The position numbers and the translations under genes are program-made. The notes beneath the pieces are model-generated. The model made no database searches. It was not told the DNA's origin and saw only the letters and a list, made by a program, of their open reading frames with translations. From Oceanispirochaeta sp. M1 (GTDB lineage Bacteria; Spirochaetota; Spirochaetia; DSM-2461), in contig NZ_QQPQ01000003.1 of NCBI RefSeq assembly GCF_003346715.1, positions 62,001 to 126,000 on the forward strand: DNA of 64,000 bases. The letters run 5' to 3'. How positions within the stretch are numbered: position 1 is the first letter of the stretch; each line of letters begins with the position of its first letter. Shown one piece after another: positions 1-7,999 of the stretch.

Positions 1-41
1 TACTATAGTTACAGGATATTGAATTATTGATCGGATAAATT

Positions 42-665
42 ATGGATAAAGTAACAGTCAAAGTAGAATCATATGTCAAGCATCTCAATTATGGGGAAGT
101 ATTTACTTTCAGAACTGTGTTGAAACATACAAATAATGCTCCCAAAGATACGGTGAATCATGCTCTTAAAAAAGAGATCAATAATAATAACATTATCCAT
201 ATAAGAAAAGGCATCTATGCTAAGCCAAAAATGAGTCGATTCGGTCCTCTTCCTATTGGACCTGATAAAGTGGTTCAGGTATTAGCCAAGGAAAATAGAG
301 CAGCAATATATCCCTCTGGTGCCTTTGCTTTAAATGCTCTTGGCCTTACAACTCAAATTCCCATGACCCATTCCTATATAGCAACGAAACGAATCTCGTC
401 GTTTAAGCATTCATCAGGACAAGTCTCCATACGCTATTCTCAGGCTCTGTCGAAAGCAGTTACCATCTTCCGTGGAGTGAACAAGGATGAGAAGGATAGA
501 GCTATTTTATTCTGGATATCACTGGAGTATCTTGGTGATCGAGAGGCTAACACTATGCATGAATCATTAAAGAAGGTTTTTAATAATCTATCTCCTAAAA
601 CCCAGGAGAAATTTATTAAGTCTCTCGGCCGCAAATTGGCCTGGTCAGAAAAGATTCTTATATAG
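42..665 (+). CDS. AbiEi-like (DUF6088 family) protein, possible antitoxin
   Basis: A 207-residue soluble protein. The N-terminal half reads like the winged-helix region of AbiEi-type antitoxins (tyrosine- and lysine-rich, RKGIYAKP around residues 55-62), followed by PSGAFALNALGL-like sequence typical of DUF6088/AbiEi proteins. In type IV toxin-antitoxin systems AbiEi represses the operon and counters the nucleotidyltransferase AbiEii. No AbiEii gene lies downstream: the next gene is an opposing integrase, so any partner must be left of the window or absent. An in-frame TAA at 36-38 fixes ATG 42 as the first start; the ribosome site is weak. The gene is visibly richer in A+T than the core genes to its right, which fits acquired DNA. 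The family call is from memory of sequence patterns; antitoxin function is inference. Confidence 0.6.
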   Translation: MDKVTVKVESYVKHLNYGEVFTFRTVLKHTNNAPKDTVNHALKKEINNNNIIHIRKGIYAKPKMSRFGPLPIGPDKVVQVLAKENRAAIYPSGAFALNALGLTTQIPMTHSYIATKRISSFKHSSGQVSIRYSQALSKAVTIFRGVNKDEKDRAILFWISLEYLGDREANTMHESLKKVFNNLSPKTQEKFIKSLGRKLAWSEKILI

Positions 666-737
666 AGAGTCATTCCTCCTTTTCATTCATGATAAGATTT
701 CTTTTGAAAAACCAGAACTCTCAAGTGATAACAAGTG

Positions 738-763
738 TCCGGCAGTGTGTTGGCAATGCCGGA
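738..763. repeat. 7-bp inverted repeat in the element edge
   Basis: TCCGGCA (738-744) and TGCCGGA (757-763) form a perfect inverted repeat with a 12-base loop, between the AbiEi-like gene and the integrase end. There is no adjacent T-run on either strand, so it is a poor terminator; a recombinase arm or core site is possible but unproven. Confidence 0.35.
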
Positions 764-828
764 CCGGATCTATGCTTTTTTCAATCATCTCTATGTCATG
801 ACTCTAGCGGGCTCTTATCACTCTGGGG

Positions 829-846
829 CCTAGGGAATACCCTAGG
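829..846. terminator. Short hairpin just past the integrase stop
   Basis: CCTAGGG (829-835) and CCCTAGG (840-846) form a perfect 7-bp stem with a 4-base loop, two bases beyond the integrase stop codon (TAA at 848-850, minus). No U-tract follows on the minus strand, so it may be a weak terminator or a recombination-related palindrome. Confidence 0.35.
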
Positions 847-847
847 T

Positions 848-2008
848 TTATGATCCTGTAACATCTGTGAGAGTAAAAATCTGTGCCTGTACTGCCCCCA
901 CATCCTGAAAGTCACTATGATTGAAATGGGTGTAGTGGTCAGTCATGGCCATTGAACTGTGACCGGTGAGACTCTGCAGCTTGCTGTCAGAGATATCATG
1001 GCTCCGCATAAGGGTATTGAAATAGTGCCGCCAGCTATGGAATGAGTAATTCATCTTTTTCTGTTCGTTCTCTGAAATACCAATATTATGTAAAGCTTTT
1101 TTCAGATTACTTAGAACATAGTTATGAGTCAGGGGATTTCCTTTCCCATCAATCGATAGAACAAAAGAATCCGCGCCTCCATCTGATAATGCCCTCAACT
1201 CCTTTTCCAATTCAGGAGGGATGGGTATCTCCCTGGACTTTTTATTCTTTGTGGGCTGGATGCCGATGCCTCTAATATATTGTTTTGTGACAGCAATATA
1301 GCCTGGAAAGATATCCTTGTTCTGTAAGCCGACAACTTCACTCATTCTCATTCCGGTGCAGGCTGCCAGAAGATTGGCGTAATAGTACTCTTTGCATAAC
1401 CAGTTCTTTTCAATCTTATTACGATCAAATAGCTTGGCTACAATCTCCTGAGAAAAGATGCCTTTAGGTTTGGAACTGTTTTTCAGGGCAGGGATATTCT
1501 TTGTTACATCAGTTAATAGAATCTCCCTTCTGACTGCCTCCGCCATCATTAAATGAAATACCCTGGAATAGATATTTACAGAAGAGTTTGAAATTCCCAA
1601 TCCAACTAGATAATCTATCCATTTTTCCACATGAAATCTCTTGATGGATCTGATCTTGTAATCCTGAAAGTAGGGAATTATGTGGTTTTGCGTTATCTGG
1701 GAACAAGCTTTGATGTAATTGTAACTCAGAGTTCTTCGGGACTTTCTGTACTCTAAATATTTACACTTGCCCGTGACCCACCAGCCAATAGCAAACTCCC
1801 CAAAAGTCAGGTTATTCAGACTATTGGGAACCAATAAGTCTTCTTTCTCAAGTTTTCTGCAGTAGGCCCTGGCAGCAGATTTTATTGTCTGCCCAGTTGA
1901 CCTGGCGCTGTTTCTCTTGTTAAATTCATCATAAGTCTGGTAGTACCAGACAATCAGACCGGACTTCATCTTTCTTGGATATACCGTGAAGGGCTCTCTG
2001 TATCTCAT
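848..2008 (-). CDS. Tyrosine recombinase / phage-type integrase
   Basis: A 386-residue site-specific recombinase. The C-terminal catalytic domain shows the expected residues: Arg in CTGMRMSE (near residue 220), HSWRH (His about 324, Arg about 327), the GH of LTGHSS (about 350) and the nucleophile Tyr in DHYTHF (about 359). The N-terminal half (about 1-170) fits an arm-binding plus SAM-like core-binding region. Full length for the family, so probably active. It starts with ATG at 2008 behind a GAGAGA-type ribosome site. Its position beside an AbiEi-like gene and next to core genes on the right suggests it marks the right end of an integrated element extending left of the window. No tRNA target was seen nearby and only one end is visible, so the attachment site cannot be defined. 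Confidence 0.92.
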   Translation of the reverse strand: MRYREPFTVYPRKMKSGLIVWYYQTYDEFNKRNSARSTGQTIKSAARAYCRKLEKEDLLVPNSLNNLTFGEFAIGWWVTGKCKYLEYRKSRRTLSYNYIKACSQITQNHIIPYFQDYKIRSIKRFHVEKWIDYLVGLGISNSSVNIYSRVFHLMMAEAVRREILLTDVTKNIPALKNSSKPKGIFSQEIVAKLFDRNKIEKNWLCKEYYYANLLAACTGMRMSEVVGLQNKDIFPGYIAVTKQYIRGIGIQPTKNKKSREIPIPPELEKELRALSDGGADSFVLSIDGKGNPLTHNYVLSNLKKALHNIGISENEQKKMNYSFHSWRHYFNTLMRSHDISDSKLQSLTGHSSMAMTDHYTHFNHSDFQDVGAVQAQIFTLTDVTGS

Positions 2009-2164
2009 GGTTTCTCTCTCTATAGACCTTTGAAATACTGCTTACACAGATGCTTCAACGGTCCATTTTGTTAGATTTAGAGAGGGTTGAAATGGGGTTT
2101 AACTTGTTATCATGTAAAGAATAATATCGTTTTATGAATTTGTCAATAAATCGATTCTACTTCT

Positions 2165-2192
2165 TTGTTATAAATCATATAAGATGTAATAT
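2165..2192 (+). promoter_or_regulatory. Sigma-70-type promoter of the metal ABC operon
   Basis: TTGTTA (2165-2170), a 16-base spacer and TAATAT (2187-2192) form a plausible housekeeping promoter; the transcript would start near 2199, directly before the 2202-2225 hairpin and 49 bases before the first gene. Confidence 0.5.
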
Positions 2193-2201
2193 CATTTGAA
2201 T

Positions 2202-2225
2202 GGTCTTTGGGGTATGATAAAGACC
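2202..2225 (+). promoter_or_regulatory. 5'-UTR inverted repeat before DUF1893/ABC operon
   Basis: GGTCTTT (2202-2208) and AAAGACC (2219-2225) are perfectly complementary with a 10-base loop, followed by TTTTA, and end 11 bases before the GGAGGA ribosome site (2237-2242). It lies at the predicted 5' end of the message, so it could be a metalloregulator operator or a short attenuator. It does not match a Zur or Fur consensus that I know. Confidence 0.4.
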
Positions 2226-2247
2226 TTTTATCTATCGGAGGACTAAC

Positions 2248-2610
2248 TTGAATTTAAGTGTTTCCCATCACAACGAAATAATATTCAGCAATGACGGCCA
2301 CTGGCTGCATCCTCTTTTTGCCTTAGAGGATTTTCTTGATTCAGCAGATTACAGTCCCTCCGAACTTTATCTGACTGACAAGCTGATCGGCAGGGGTGCT
2401 GCCGTCCTGATTCACAGAATGGGTATACGCCGTTGTCACGGTCTGACTGTCAGCTCAAGGGGCCTCTCATATTTTAATAGAATGAGTGTGGAATGCAGTT
2501 ATGATAATCTGGTGGAGAAGCTGGATTGCCAGACAGAGTTAATTCTTACAGATGATATGAGCTCTGAAGAGGCTTATGCCGAACTCTGCCGCAGAGCAGG
2601 CAGACCCTGA
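2248..2610 (+). CDS. DUF1893 family protein, first gene of a metal ABC operon
   Basis: A 120-residue protein that reads as a member of the DUF1893 (TM1506-like) family. From memory the structurally characterised member has a cytidine-deaminase-like fold but no assigned reaction. Visible family-like segments include KLIGRGAAVLI (about 47-57), a Cys in RRCHGLTVSS (about 64) and two further Cys. The start is TTG 2248, chosen because GGAGGA at 2237-2242 sits 5 bases upstream. Its TGA shares one base with the ATG of the downstream ATPase gene, so the two are translationally coupled. This coupling argues for a role in metal uptake or in sensing or protecting the transported metal, but that is inference; no function should be assigned from sequence alone. 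Confidence 0.7.
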   Translation: MNLSVSHHNEIIFSNDGHWLHPLFALEDFLDSADYSPSELYLTDKLIGRGAAVLIHRMGIRRCHGLTVSSRGLSYFNRMSVECSYDNLVEKLDCQTELILTDDMSSEEAYAELCRRAGRP

Positions 2611-3272
2611 TGAATCCTGTCCTCGAGATCCGTGACCTGCATATTCGAAGACAGAACCGTGAGGTTCTGAAGGGTGCAGAACTCTGCCTTGGAAAAGGGG
2701 AGGCTGCAGTTCTCAGCGGTTCCAACGGCTGCGGTAAAACAACACTCCTCCGCTGTATTGCAGGTCTTCTACCCAGTGATCAGGGGGCTGTTACAATTCT
2801 CGGAATGGAATTGAAGAGCAGCGAATGGAAAAAAAACAGACACCACCTTGCCTATGTTTCTCAGGAACTCCAGAGTCGTGATTTTCCGGTAACAGTAGAA
2901 GAGATGGCGGCAACCGGGCTTGCCGGAATATCGATGTCTGCATCCAAGCGTAAAACAACTATTGCAAAAGCTCTTGAAGATACAGGGTGTATCTCTCTGA
3001 AAGACAGATATTTCTTTTCATTATCAGGAGGAGAAAGGCAGAGAGTCGCATTGGCACGCTGTCTCTGTCAGGGTGCCCGAATCCTGCTGCTGGATGAGCC
3101 CCTGACTTATCTCGATAAAGAGGGGCGTAGAAGTTTCTCTATCCTTCTTGAGAATATCCGAAGGAATTACGGAATAACAATCCTCCTTGTGACTCATACT
3201 GAAGATGAACTGAGCGCTGTCGGCTGGAAAAGAATCCATCTTGAAGACGGAATACTGGAGATGATTAAATGA
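2610..3272 (+). CDS. Metal ABC transporter ATPase (ZnuC/MntB type)
   Basis: A 220-residue nucleotide-binding subunit that powers import through the permease encoded next. Walker A GSNGCGKTT is at about residues 37-45, the signature LSGGERQR is in the middle, Walker B ILLLDEP follows, then a switch His in LLVTH. Length is normal for this family. It starts one base into the preceding stop codon (TGATG) and its own end overlaps the permease start (ATGATGA region at 3269-3272), so DUF1893, ATPase, permease and binding protein form one tight operon. Zinc or manganese is the likely substrate class from the permease and binding protein; sequence does not decide which. Confidence 0.9.
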   Translation: MNPVLEIRDLHIRRQNREVLKGAELCLGKGEAAVLSGSNGCGKTTLLRCIAGLLPSDQGAVTILGMELKSSEWKKNRHHLAYVSQELQSRDFPVTVEEMAATGLAGISMSASKRKTTIAKALEDTGCISLKDRYFFSLSGGERQRVALARCLCQGARILLLDEPLTYLDKEGRRSFSILLENIRRNYGITILLVTHTEDELSAVGWKRIHLEDGILEMIK

Positions 3273-4081
3273 TGGAACTCCTCTTATTCCCACCCGTTCT
3301 CCGCGGATTCATATCTCTGTTGGTAGCTGGTTTCTGCCTTCCTGTTACAGGTGTATTCATTCTCCGTCTGAATCTACTTAATCTCCGTTTTATGCTGATG
3401 CACGGGGTCATGCTGGCCGGAGCGATTGCACTCTCAGCCTCCCTGGATCCTCTTCTCTGTGCTGTGGGAATCAATCTTTTTCTGGTACTGCTGATCACCG
3501 CCATGTCCCGGCGTTCCAATATACCTACCGGAGGGCTGACTACTTTTTTTATGGTAATATCCGTAGGTGTGGCCATGCTTCTTATCTATAAAAACCGTGT
3601 ACCCGTACAGGATACGATGAATCTTCTCTGGGGCAGCATATTCGCTCTGACAAACCGGGATTTTTATTTTCTGCTTGTATTCTGTGTTGTTATTCTGCTG
3701 TTTATTGTATTGAAATACAGACAGATTGCGGCTGTTTTAATAGATCCTGAAACTGCCAGAACAGCCGGAGTCAATGAGCCTCTTCTGTTTTACATGATTA
3801 TGATTCTTACAGGAATCTCCATCGCCTTTGCCATGCGCCTTGTGGGTGCGCTGCTGCTGGATGCAATTGTACTCCTGCCGGCCATGACAGCAGTCTCTTT
3901 TTCCCGTTCACTTAAATCCATGTTTCTTACAGCCATGCTTTCAGGATTTCTCTATAGTCTGGGTGGTTTTATTTTGGCTCTTAAGGCAGATCTACCAGTC
4001 AGTTCAGGAGTCATCCTGGTTGCGGGAGTCTGTTTTGGAATAACATACTTAATAAGGACTTTATATGAAAAATATCACTAG
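3269..4081 (+). CDS. Metal ABC transporter permease (ZnuB/MntC type, ABC-3 family)
   Basis: A 270-residue integral membrane protein with about eight or nine hydrophobic segments. It carries ABC-3-family features such as LMLMHGVMLAGAIALS-like sequence near residue 45, where the family has S/HxxxxG(V)xxG, and a conserved RLVGALLLDAIVLLPAMTA stretch near residues 190-208 that matches the coupling region of zinc and manganese permeases. It forms the inner-membrane channel for the neighbouring ATPase and binding protein. The gene overlaps the ATPase end by 4 bases and the binding-protein start by 17 bases. Confidence 0.88.
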   Translation: MMELLLFPPVLRGFISLLVAGFCLPVTGVFILRLNLLNLRFMLMHGVMLAGAIALSASLDPLLCAVGINLFLVLLITAMSRRSNIPTGGLTTFFMVISVGVAMLLIYKNRVPVQDTMNLLWGSIFALTNRDFYFLLVFCVVILLFIVLKYRQIAAVLIDPETARTAGVNEPLLFYMIMILTGISIAFAMRLVGALLLDAIVLLPAMTAVSFSRSLKSMFLTAMLSGFLYSLGGFILALKADLPVSSGVILVAGVCFGITYLIRTLYEKYH

Positions 4082-4817
4082 GATCTTACTATTTTTAATT
4101 CTTCTCCCCATGGGCCTCAGTGCTCAGACTGTTGTTGTTACAAACGGATGGACCGCTTCCTTTGCTTCCCTTGCGGGAATTAAAGATATTCAGGTACTTG
4201 CTCCCTACGAAATGAAACATCCCCCTGAATATGAGATCTCTTTGAAAGAGATGCAGATGGTTGCCAAGGCTGATTATCTGATTTTTGCAGGATATGAAAC
4301 CATGATGAGCCGGATAAAAGAGGCTCTCGGAGATGACAGTGATGTACAGCTGATTCAGATTAAAACCGTAAACAGTCAAAAAGTGATCCATGAATCTGTG
4401 ATGAAAATAGCAGAAGCCCTGGGAACTGAGGTTGAAGCTGAAAAAAATCTAAAAGAAATTGATGCTTTTTTTGATTTATGGAGAGCCGATATGAAAGGAC
4501 ATGAAGATCTCCTTAACTCTGTGGTGGTTCACATCCATCAACAGGGGCTGGCAGCTTCACTGGGATTTAATCCCGCACTGGTTTTCGGGCCTGCATCACC
4601 GTCTTTATCTGAAACCAGAACCGTATTGAATACAAAGCCCATGCTGATAATAGATAATTATCATAATCCTGCGTCTGCTTCATTCCTTGAAATGAAGGAT
4701 AAGCCTGCTTTCGTAAGCTGGATCAATTTTCCCGGAGCTAAAGGGACAAAGAGCCTTTTTGATGTTCTGGAATATAACAGGAACGAGCTTAATATTGTTC
4801 TTCTGGATGAGCTTTAA
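4065..4817 (+). CDS. Metal-binding periplasmic protein of the ABC importer (ZnuA-like, short)
   Basis: A 250-residue exported protein with an N-terminal signal peptide (LLFLILLPMGLSAQ, cleavage likely after SAQ or before it). It resembles cluster A-I metal-binding proteins but is shorter than usual (about 290-310) and lacks a His-rich loop. Candidate ligands are His in MKHPPEY (about 46), His in VVVHIHQQG (about 162-164) and Asp/His in IIDNYHNP (about 205). It starts with ATG 4065 behind AAGGA, inside the end of the permease gene. It would deliver metal to the permease. Substrate cannot be told from sequence; the assignment rests largely on operon context. Confidence 0.75.
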   Translation: MKNITRILLFLILLPMGLSAQTVVVTNGWTASFASLAGIKDIQVLAPYEMKHPPEYEISLKEMQMVAKADYLIFAGYETMMSRIKEALGDDSDVQLIQIKTVNSQKVIHESVMKIAEALGTEVEAEKNLKEIDAFFDLWRADMKGHEDLLNSVVVHIHQQGLAASLGFNPALVFGPASPSLSETRTVLNTKPMLIIDNYHNPASASFLEMKDKPAFVSWINFPGAKGTKSLFDVLEYNRNELNIVLLDEL

Positions 4818-4827
4818 GAGTAATAAC

Positions 4828-4847
4828 TGCCCCCCTTGCAGGGGGCA
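4828..4847. terminator. Hairpin between converging ABC and RND operons
   Basis: A 7-bp GC-rich stem (4828-4834 with 4841-4847, loop of 6) lies between the stop codons of the ABC operon (plus) and the RND pump (minus). There is only a weak U-tract on the plus side (ATCAATTT), but the placement suits a shared terminator. Confidence 0.5.
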
Positions 4848-4852
4848 TCAAT

Positions 4853-7800
4853 TTACTCAGCTAGCAGTACAGGTCCTGCATTGAGTACGGACAGATTTTC
4901 TTTTTCTTCATTTTCATCTTCAATTGCCGGCTCTTCCCGGGCATCACTCTTATTTTTCATCATCCCAAGGACAACAGGTAGGACTGCCAGAGTAAGGAAG
5001 GTTCCGAACAGAAGACCCCAGGCAATGGATATCCCGATTGGCACCAGCATCTGACCACCCACACTCTTTTGAAAGATAAGAGGGGTAAGACCTATAGATG
5101 TAGTCAATGTTGTCATAATAATGGGTCTGAATCTCTGCAGAGCCGCTTCTCTTATAGCAATTGCTCTTGGAATTCCTGCCCGCAGTTTTTTGTTGAAGCA
5201 GTCAATCAATACAACCGAGTCATTTACAATAATACCACCCAGAGCAACCGAACCGAGGAAGGAAATGAAGGATATGGGTTTTCCCATGATTATATGTCCA
5301 TAGACAGCTCCCAGAAATCCCAGAGGGATAAGACTGAGAACAAGAAGAGCCTGCCCCCAGGACTTCATCTGGAACAGCAGCAGGGTGAACATGATAAGAA
5401 GGGCCATCGCCATACTGAAGGCCATGGATTTGATCATCTTATTAACCATCTCCGCCTGACCTCCCTGGGAGAGGGTCACGCCTTCGACCTGTGCCAGAAT
5501 ATCCGGAAGGATCACTTCATTTATTTCTTTCATAACAACATTGAGCTCGGCCTTTTCAGCATCAATTCCGGCCATGACACTTAATGCTCTGTAACCGTTT
5601 TCTCTTCTGATGCGACGCTGGCTTCTTCTGAGTGAAAAATCGGCAACTTCCTTAAAAGGAACCATTGAACCTGCTGGTGTTATTATCTGCAGATTTTCAA
5701 CATCACTTAATGAAGCTCTGTCTTTCTGGGGATACCTTACAATCAGGGGTACTTCATTTCGTCCTTCCTGTATGCTCATTATCTCATTTCCATAAAATCC
5801 CATCCTCACCTGATTTGATACATCAGCAGTCGTGAGGCCCAGGGCTTTTCCCCTATTATTGAGATGGATCAGAAATTCTTTCTGCCCAAGAGGTGTGTCA
5901 TCCCTGATATCTTTGACTCCCTCTATGGTTTTGAGTCTCTCCTTGAACAGATCGGCCGCTGCCCGGAGGTCCTCATCGTTTTTACCCAGGAAGCGGATAT
6001 AGACAGGATCTCCGCCGAACATGGCATCATTCCCGATAAATGCAGATTCCAGGACAGAATTTTCAGGCAGCTCTCTTGCAAGAGCCAGAGAAAATTCATT
6101 TACAGAAAAATCCCTGATCTTGTTATCCTGGAGTATCAGGTAAACCCAGAGCTGAGTGTTGTTTCCCCATGATAGGTAATCCACAATGGCATTATCATAT
6201 GCACCATTTTCGTCTGCCCAGGATTTACCGAATTCCATGGCAAACTCTTCCAGTTCTCTTCTTGTTTCATTCACCACATCGGCGGTTGTTCCAGAAGGAA
6301 AACTCAGTTCCGCATAGACATAGGGTGCTTCAATATCAGGGAAAAAGGTCGCCTCAATATGATTTCCCGCTACAGCACCCACTGATATCATTAATGAACC
6401 TGCAAGGAGAGAAAGAATCACTCCCTTATGTGCCAGAGAAAAGTCCAGAAAGGGTGCATAGATTCTGTTTATAAGATAATCCTGCCAGCTCTGAAGCCTG
6501 GCCCTGAACTTGCCTGGTATTCTTGCCTCTTCTGTCATGGCTTTTGAATGGGCCAGATGGGCAGGAAGGAGAATAATGGCTTCAACAAGAGAGAAGAGGA
6601 GGCTGATAATAACAACAAGACCTATCTGGCTTGTGTATTTTCCCATTTCCCCATAGATAAAAAAGTAGGGAGCAAAGGCCACAATGGTGGTTGCTATGGA
6701 TATCAGTACGGGGGCCAGAACATCCATTGTTCCGTCTACTGCCGCCTGTGCCCGTGGTTTCCCCAGCCTGTGCCAGTGATCATAGATACTCTCTCCGATA
6801 ACGATTCCATCATCCACAAGTATCCCGATAATCATGATCATACCAAAAAGAGACATCTCATTTATTGTGATTTTCATCACCCATTCTATAAAGATAAGTC
6901 CCAGGAAGGAGATGGGGATTCCCAATGCCACCCAGAATGATATCCGTGTATTTAAAAATAATCCCAGCACCAGGAGTACAAGGAGAAGGCCTCCAAGACC
7001 GCTTTTTGTCAATGTTCCCAGACGTTCGTGAAGTTCATCAACATCTCTTATATAGGTCTGAAAGGTTACCTGATCCTTATACTTCTCACTGTATTCAGCC
7101 AGCTTCAGATCAACCATTTTTGAAATAGCGATAACATCTTCCGTGTTACCGTACATAATCTGAAAACCTATGGCGTCCTGACCGTTTGCTCTGGTATACA
7201 GGGCATTTTCAGCACGTCCTCTTCTAATCTCACAGATATCTTTTAACAGGAGAATCCGGCCGTTATCAAGATTCTTGACAGCAATATTCTCAAGCTCGGG
7301 TATTGTGGTTTTCTTCTCATAGGTTCTGATCTGAATCTGCTCTGAAGAGGTCAGCACAGAACCGGCAGAAAGATTAAGACTGGAAGCCCTTACGGCTCTG
7401 TCTATATCATCCAGGCTGAGGCTGTAACGCTCCAGAGTACTGGGAGCCGGTTCCAGGATAATCTGTTCACCGGGAAATCCCCATGTGTTGATCTGTGTAA
7501 CCTGACCTGATCGGATCAGATCTTCTCTGAATTCCTCGGCCACATCCTCAAGGAGGGAGAGGTCGTCAGGACCATAGAGGAAGAGCAGCATGACCCTGTT
7601 CCATTCAGTCTCCTGATAAACAACAGGTTTTTCTGCATCGTCAGGTAATGAAGTGGTTTCTACAACCTGTCTTACTTTATCCAATGTCTTATCCATAGGA
7701 TGCCAGGGAGAGGTCTCCAGACCGAACCAGGCTCCTCCGTCTCTTGCGGTGGATGTAACCTGAACAACACCTTCAACACCACGCAGTCTCTCCTCAAGAG

Positions 7801-7999
7801 GGAGTACAAGACCGTCTTCAACTTCCATGGCTGACGCTCCGTACCAGGAGAGTTCCACAGATATGTAATCAAATTCAATCTTGGGCCATATTCTCTTTTG
7901 AAGGTTAATCAGACCGAATGTACCGGCTGCAAAAATCAGAATCATCAGCCAGTTGGTCAGAAGAGAGTTATTAACAAAAAAATTAACAAGCTTTCTCAT
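4853..7999 (-). CDS. RND-family efflux transporter (HAE/AcrB-like)
   Basis: A 1048-residue inner-membrane pump of the resistance-nodulation-division superfamily, normal length. It has TM1 near residues 13-33, a large periplasmic domain, TM2-6 around 335-480, a second periplasmic domain, and TM8-12 around 860-1020. The paired acidic residues expected in TM4 are present in GILVDDGIVIGES, and TM10 has GSVALGGIIVNDSVVL. It exports hydrophobic or drug-like compounds, or possibly lipids, using the proton gradient; the substrate cannot be predicted. Its start codon overlaps the adaptor stop (ATGA at 7996-7999), so the two are co-translated. No TolC-type outer-membrane gene is in the window. Confidence 0.93.
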   Translation of the reverse strand: MRKLVNFFVNNSLLTNWLMILIFAAGTFGLINLQKRIWPKIEFDYISVELSWYGASAMEVEDGLVLPLEERLRGVEGVVQVTSTARDGGAWFGLETSPWHPMDKTLDKVRQVVETTSLPDDAEKPVVYQETEWNRVMLLFLYGPDDLSLLEDVAEEFREDLIRSGQVTQINTWGFPGEQIILEPAPSTLERYSLSLDDIDRAVRASSLNLSAGSVLTSSEQIQIRTYEKKTTIPELENIAVKNLDNGRILLLKDICEIRRGRAENALYTRANGQDAIGFQIMYGNTEDVIAISKMVDLKLAEYSEKYKDQVTFQTYIRDVDELHERLGTLTKSGLGGLLLVLLVLGLFLNTRISFWVALGIPISFLGLIFIEWVMKITINEMSLFGMIMIIGILVDDGIVIGESIYDHWHRLGKPRAQAAVDGTMDVLAPVLISIATTIVAFAPYFFIYGEMGKYTSQIGLVVIISLLFSLVEAIILLPAHLAHSKAMTEEARIPGKFRARLQSWQDYLINRIYAPFLDFSLAHKGVILSLLAGSLMISVGAVAGNHIEATFFPDIEAPYVYAELSFPSGTTADVVNETRRELEEFAMEFGKSWADENGAYDNAIVDYLSWGNNTQLWVYLILQDNKIRDFSVNEFSLALARELPENSVLESAFIGNDAMFGGDPVYIRFLGKNDEDLRAAADLFKERLKTIEGVKDIRDDTPLGQKEFLIHLNNRGKALGLTTADVSNQVRMGFYGNEIMSIQEGRNEVPLIVRYPQKDRASLSDVENLQIITPAGSMVPFKEVADFSLRRSQRRIRRENGYRALSVMAGIDAEKAELNVVMKEINEVILPDILAQVEGVTLSQGGQAEMVNKMIKSMAFSMAMALLIMFTLLLFQMKSWGQALLVLSLIPLGFLGAVYGHIIMGKPISFISFLGSVALGGIIVNDSVVLIDCFNKKLRAGIPRAIAIREAALQRFRPIIMTTLTTSIGLTPLIFQKSVGGQMLVPIGISIAWGLLFGTFLTLAVLPVVLGMMKNKSDAREEPAIEDENEEKENLSVLNAGPVLLAE

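Noticed and set aside
4836-7128. Many plus-strand ORFs inside the RND pump gene
   Set aside because: They are antisense shadows of a convincing 1048-residue pump, with no ribosome sites and Ser/Arg/Pro-rich composition.
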